Origin: Eretmocerus hayati
Lineage: Eukaryota > Arthropoda > Insecta > Hymenoptera > Aphelinidae
Length of the DNA stretch: 64,000 bases
NCBI GenBank assembly: GCA_029851415.1
Contig: CM056742.1
Location: forward strand, 89,208,748-89,272,747
Direction: 5' to 3'
The notes under the pieces are model-generated. The model had not been told where the DNA came from, did not search any database, and saw nothing but the letters and a program-made list of their open reading frames with translations. The position numbers and the translations under genes are program-made. Positions 62,901 through 64,000 of this stretch are shown piece after piece (position 1 is the stretch's first letter; each line of letters starts with the position of its first letter).

Positions 62901-64000
62901 AGAAACAAATGGAAGACAGGTGATTGCCCGTATCTAAACGTCTGCCCGTCCACGACCCGTAAGACTGTGATGAAGCCGAATCAAAGACGGAAGATTGCCC
63001 GTATCTACCCGTCTGCCCGTTCTCTACCCGTGTGGCTTGAATTTTGTGAGATAGGCGGCGCAGTGAATCCCCGTGTCTACCCGTCAGCCCGTTCACGACC
63101 CGTGTGTCTCGAATCTTGTCAGTGGGTAGGGGAGTGTATACCCGTGTCCACCAGTCTGCCCGTTCTCTACCCGTGATACCAGAAAGGAGCGAAATGGAAG
63201 ACAGGTGATTGCACTATCTACCCGTCTGCCCGTTCACAACCCGTGTGGCTCGGATCTTGCGAGATACGTAGGGGAGTTGATACCCGTGTCTTCCCGTCTG
63301 CCCGTTCTCTAACCGTGAAACCAGATTGGAGACAAATTGAAGACAGGTGATTGCCCGTATCTACCCGTCTGCCCGTTCACAACCCGCGTGATTCGAATTT
63401 CGCGAGATGGGCGGGGCAGTGAATCCCCACGACTACCCGTCTGGCCGTTCAAGACCCGTAAGACTAGAATGAAGCCGAATCAGAGACGGATCATTGCCCG
63501 TATCTACCCGTCTGCCCGTTCACGACCCGTGTGGCTCGAATCTTGTCAGTAGGTAGGGAAGTGAATACCCGTGTCCACCCGTCTGCCCGTTCTCTAACCG
63601 TAAAACCAGATTCGAGACGAATTCAAGACAGGTGATTGCCCGTATCTACCCGTCTGCCGTCCACGACCTGTAAGACTGGGATGAAGCCGAATCAAAGACG
63701 GAAGATTGCCCGTATCTACTCGTCTGCCCGTTCACGACCCGTGTGGTTCGAATCTTGTCAGTAGGTAGGGGGTGTAAAGCCGTGTCCACCAGTCTGCCTG
63801 TTCTCTACCCGTGAAACCAGAATGGAGTAAATCGAAGACAGGTGATTGCCCATATCTACCCGTCTGCCCGTTCACAACCCGTGGGGCTCGAATCTTGCGA
63901 GATACGTTGGGGAGGTCATACCCTTGTCTACCCGTCTGCCTTTTCTCTACCCGTAGAACCAGATTAGAGACTAATTGAAGACAGGTGATTGTCCGTATCT
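53970..64000 (+). repeat. Long-range block D2, copy 2, running off the window end
   Basis: Near-identical repeat of 32.96-43.21 kb. The left edge is at about 53960-54000: before it the sequence carries CACAACCTGGAAGTC, a variant typical of the 40-41 kb region, while after it the D2 sequence starts. Differences from copy 1 are sparse single bases, for example GAAGCTAGTTGG at 36777 against GAAGACAGTTGG here. There is also one deletion of three monomers near 62140. The copy continues past the end of the window. Confidence 0.9.
60706..62627 (+). repeat. 712 bp higher-order repeat, second location, with three monomers deleted
   Basis: Copy within D2 copy 2 of the 712 bp array at 39.7-41.84 kb. 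Landmarks at 61278 and 61990 keep the 712 bp spacing, but the next interval (61990 to 62488) is 498 bp, seven monomers instead of ten. The missing 214 bp lies between two direct repeats present in the other copy at about 41061-41135 and 41275-41349. Confidence 0.88.

Larger units (their letters stand above)
1..64000 (+). repeat. Satellite DNA array, ~71 bp monomer, head to tail across the whole window
   Basis: Every part of the window is made of units of about 70-73 bp. Distances between equivalent points are multiples of 71, for example 71, 142, 213, 355, 497 and 710 bp. Each unit has a C-rich left half with CCCGT repeated at spacings of about 10, 8 and 11 bp, and a right half without it that is richer in A and G. 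All units have the same orientation; I found no inverted unit. The CCCGT spacing suggests that the monomer itself grew from a shorter repeat of 8-11 bp, which is inference. I do not recognise the family. Arrays like this are typical of eukaryotic centromeric, pericentromeric or other heterochromatin. Open reading frames are at most 128 codons, occur on both strands and follow the monomer phase, so none is annotated as a gene. Confidence 0.97.

Noticed and set aside
1..64000. CRISPR array
   Set aside because: There is regular spacing but no unique spacers: the sequence between the CCCGT-rich parts is itself repeated, the unit is 71 bp with internal divergence, and no cas-like gene is present.
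1..64000. Degenerate telomeric or subtelomeric repeat
   Set aside because: CCCGT recurs but not as a 5-8 bp tandem; the stable unit is 71 bp with a non-repetitive right half. No CCCTAA-like run is present.
1..64000. rDNA intergenic spacer repeats
   Set aside because: This cannot be excluded in principle, but no rRNA gene, terminator or promoter-like sequence is visible in 64 kb and the length is well beyond typical spacers.

Overview
The whole 64 kb window is one uninterrupted satellite DNA array. I see no credible protein-coding gene, tRNA, rRNA, transposon or other single-copy locus. The basic unit is about 71 bp, all units point the same way (head to tail), and nearly every unit carries four CCCGT pentamers in its left half. 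Arrays of this size with diverged monomers grouped into longer, highly similar multimers are known from eukaryotic centromeric and heterochromatic DNA, so I read this as eukaryotic. I do not recognise the satellite family or the species. There is nothing prokaryotic in it: no operons, ribosome binding sites or CRISPR.

Monomers fall into at least four sequence types. Neighbouring monomers differ clearly, while copies 2 to 21 kb apart are almost identical, which is the hallmark of higher-order repeats (HORs). Layout: 1-6690 is a domain called L1 here. 6473-15735 holds three units of a ~3.12 kb HOR (44 monomers). 15736-16686 is a short linker of a third type. 16687-23440 is a second L1 copy, offset 16,686 bp. 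23441 to about 36170 holds further 3.12 kb HOR units, one with two monomers missing and one with a 1.14 kb expansion. About 36.2-52.5 kb is a patchwork of medium HORs (712 bp, 2,058 bp, 1,282 bp periods and shuffled copies of the 37-42 kb segments). 52.48-53.97 kb is a mosaic junction zone with the only non-satellite-like island (about 54 bp at 52808-52861). From about 53.97 kb to the end the sequence repeats 32.96-43.21 kb at an offset of 21,006 bp (20,792 bp after a three-monomer deletion).

The most interesting signal is that one monomer class carries, on the minus strand, a motif matching all nine fixed positions of the mammalian CENP-B box (NTTCGNNNNANNCGGGN). In the first 3.05 kb and in one 3.12 kb HOR unit I found it by eye about once per 340-390 bp, always in the same register, alternating with monomers that lack it. 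With the HOR architecture this makes a centromeric role a reasonable hypothesis, but the sequence alone cannot prove it. The array also has a regular supply of four-CCC-tract segments (possible i-motif, or G-quadruplex on the minus strand), short dyads, and several exchange junctions readable to within a few bases.
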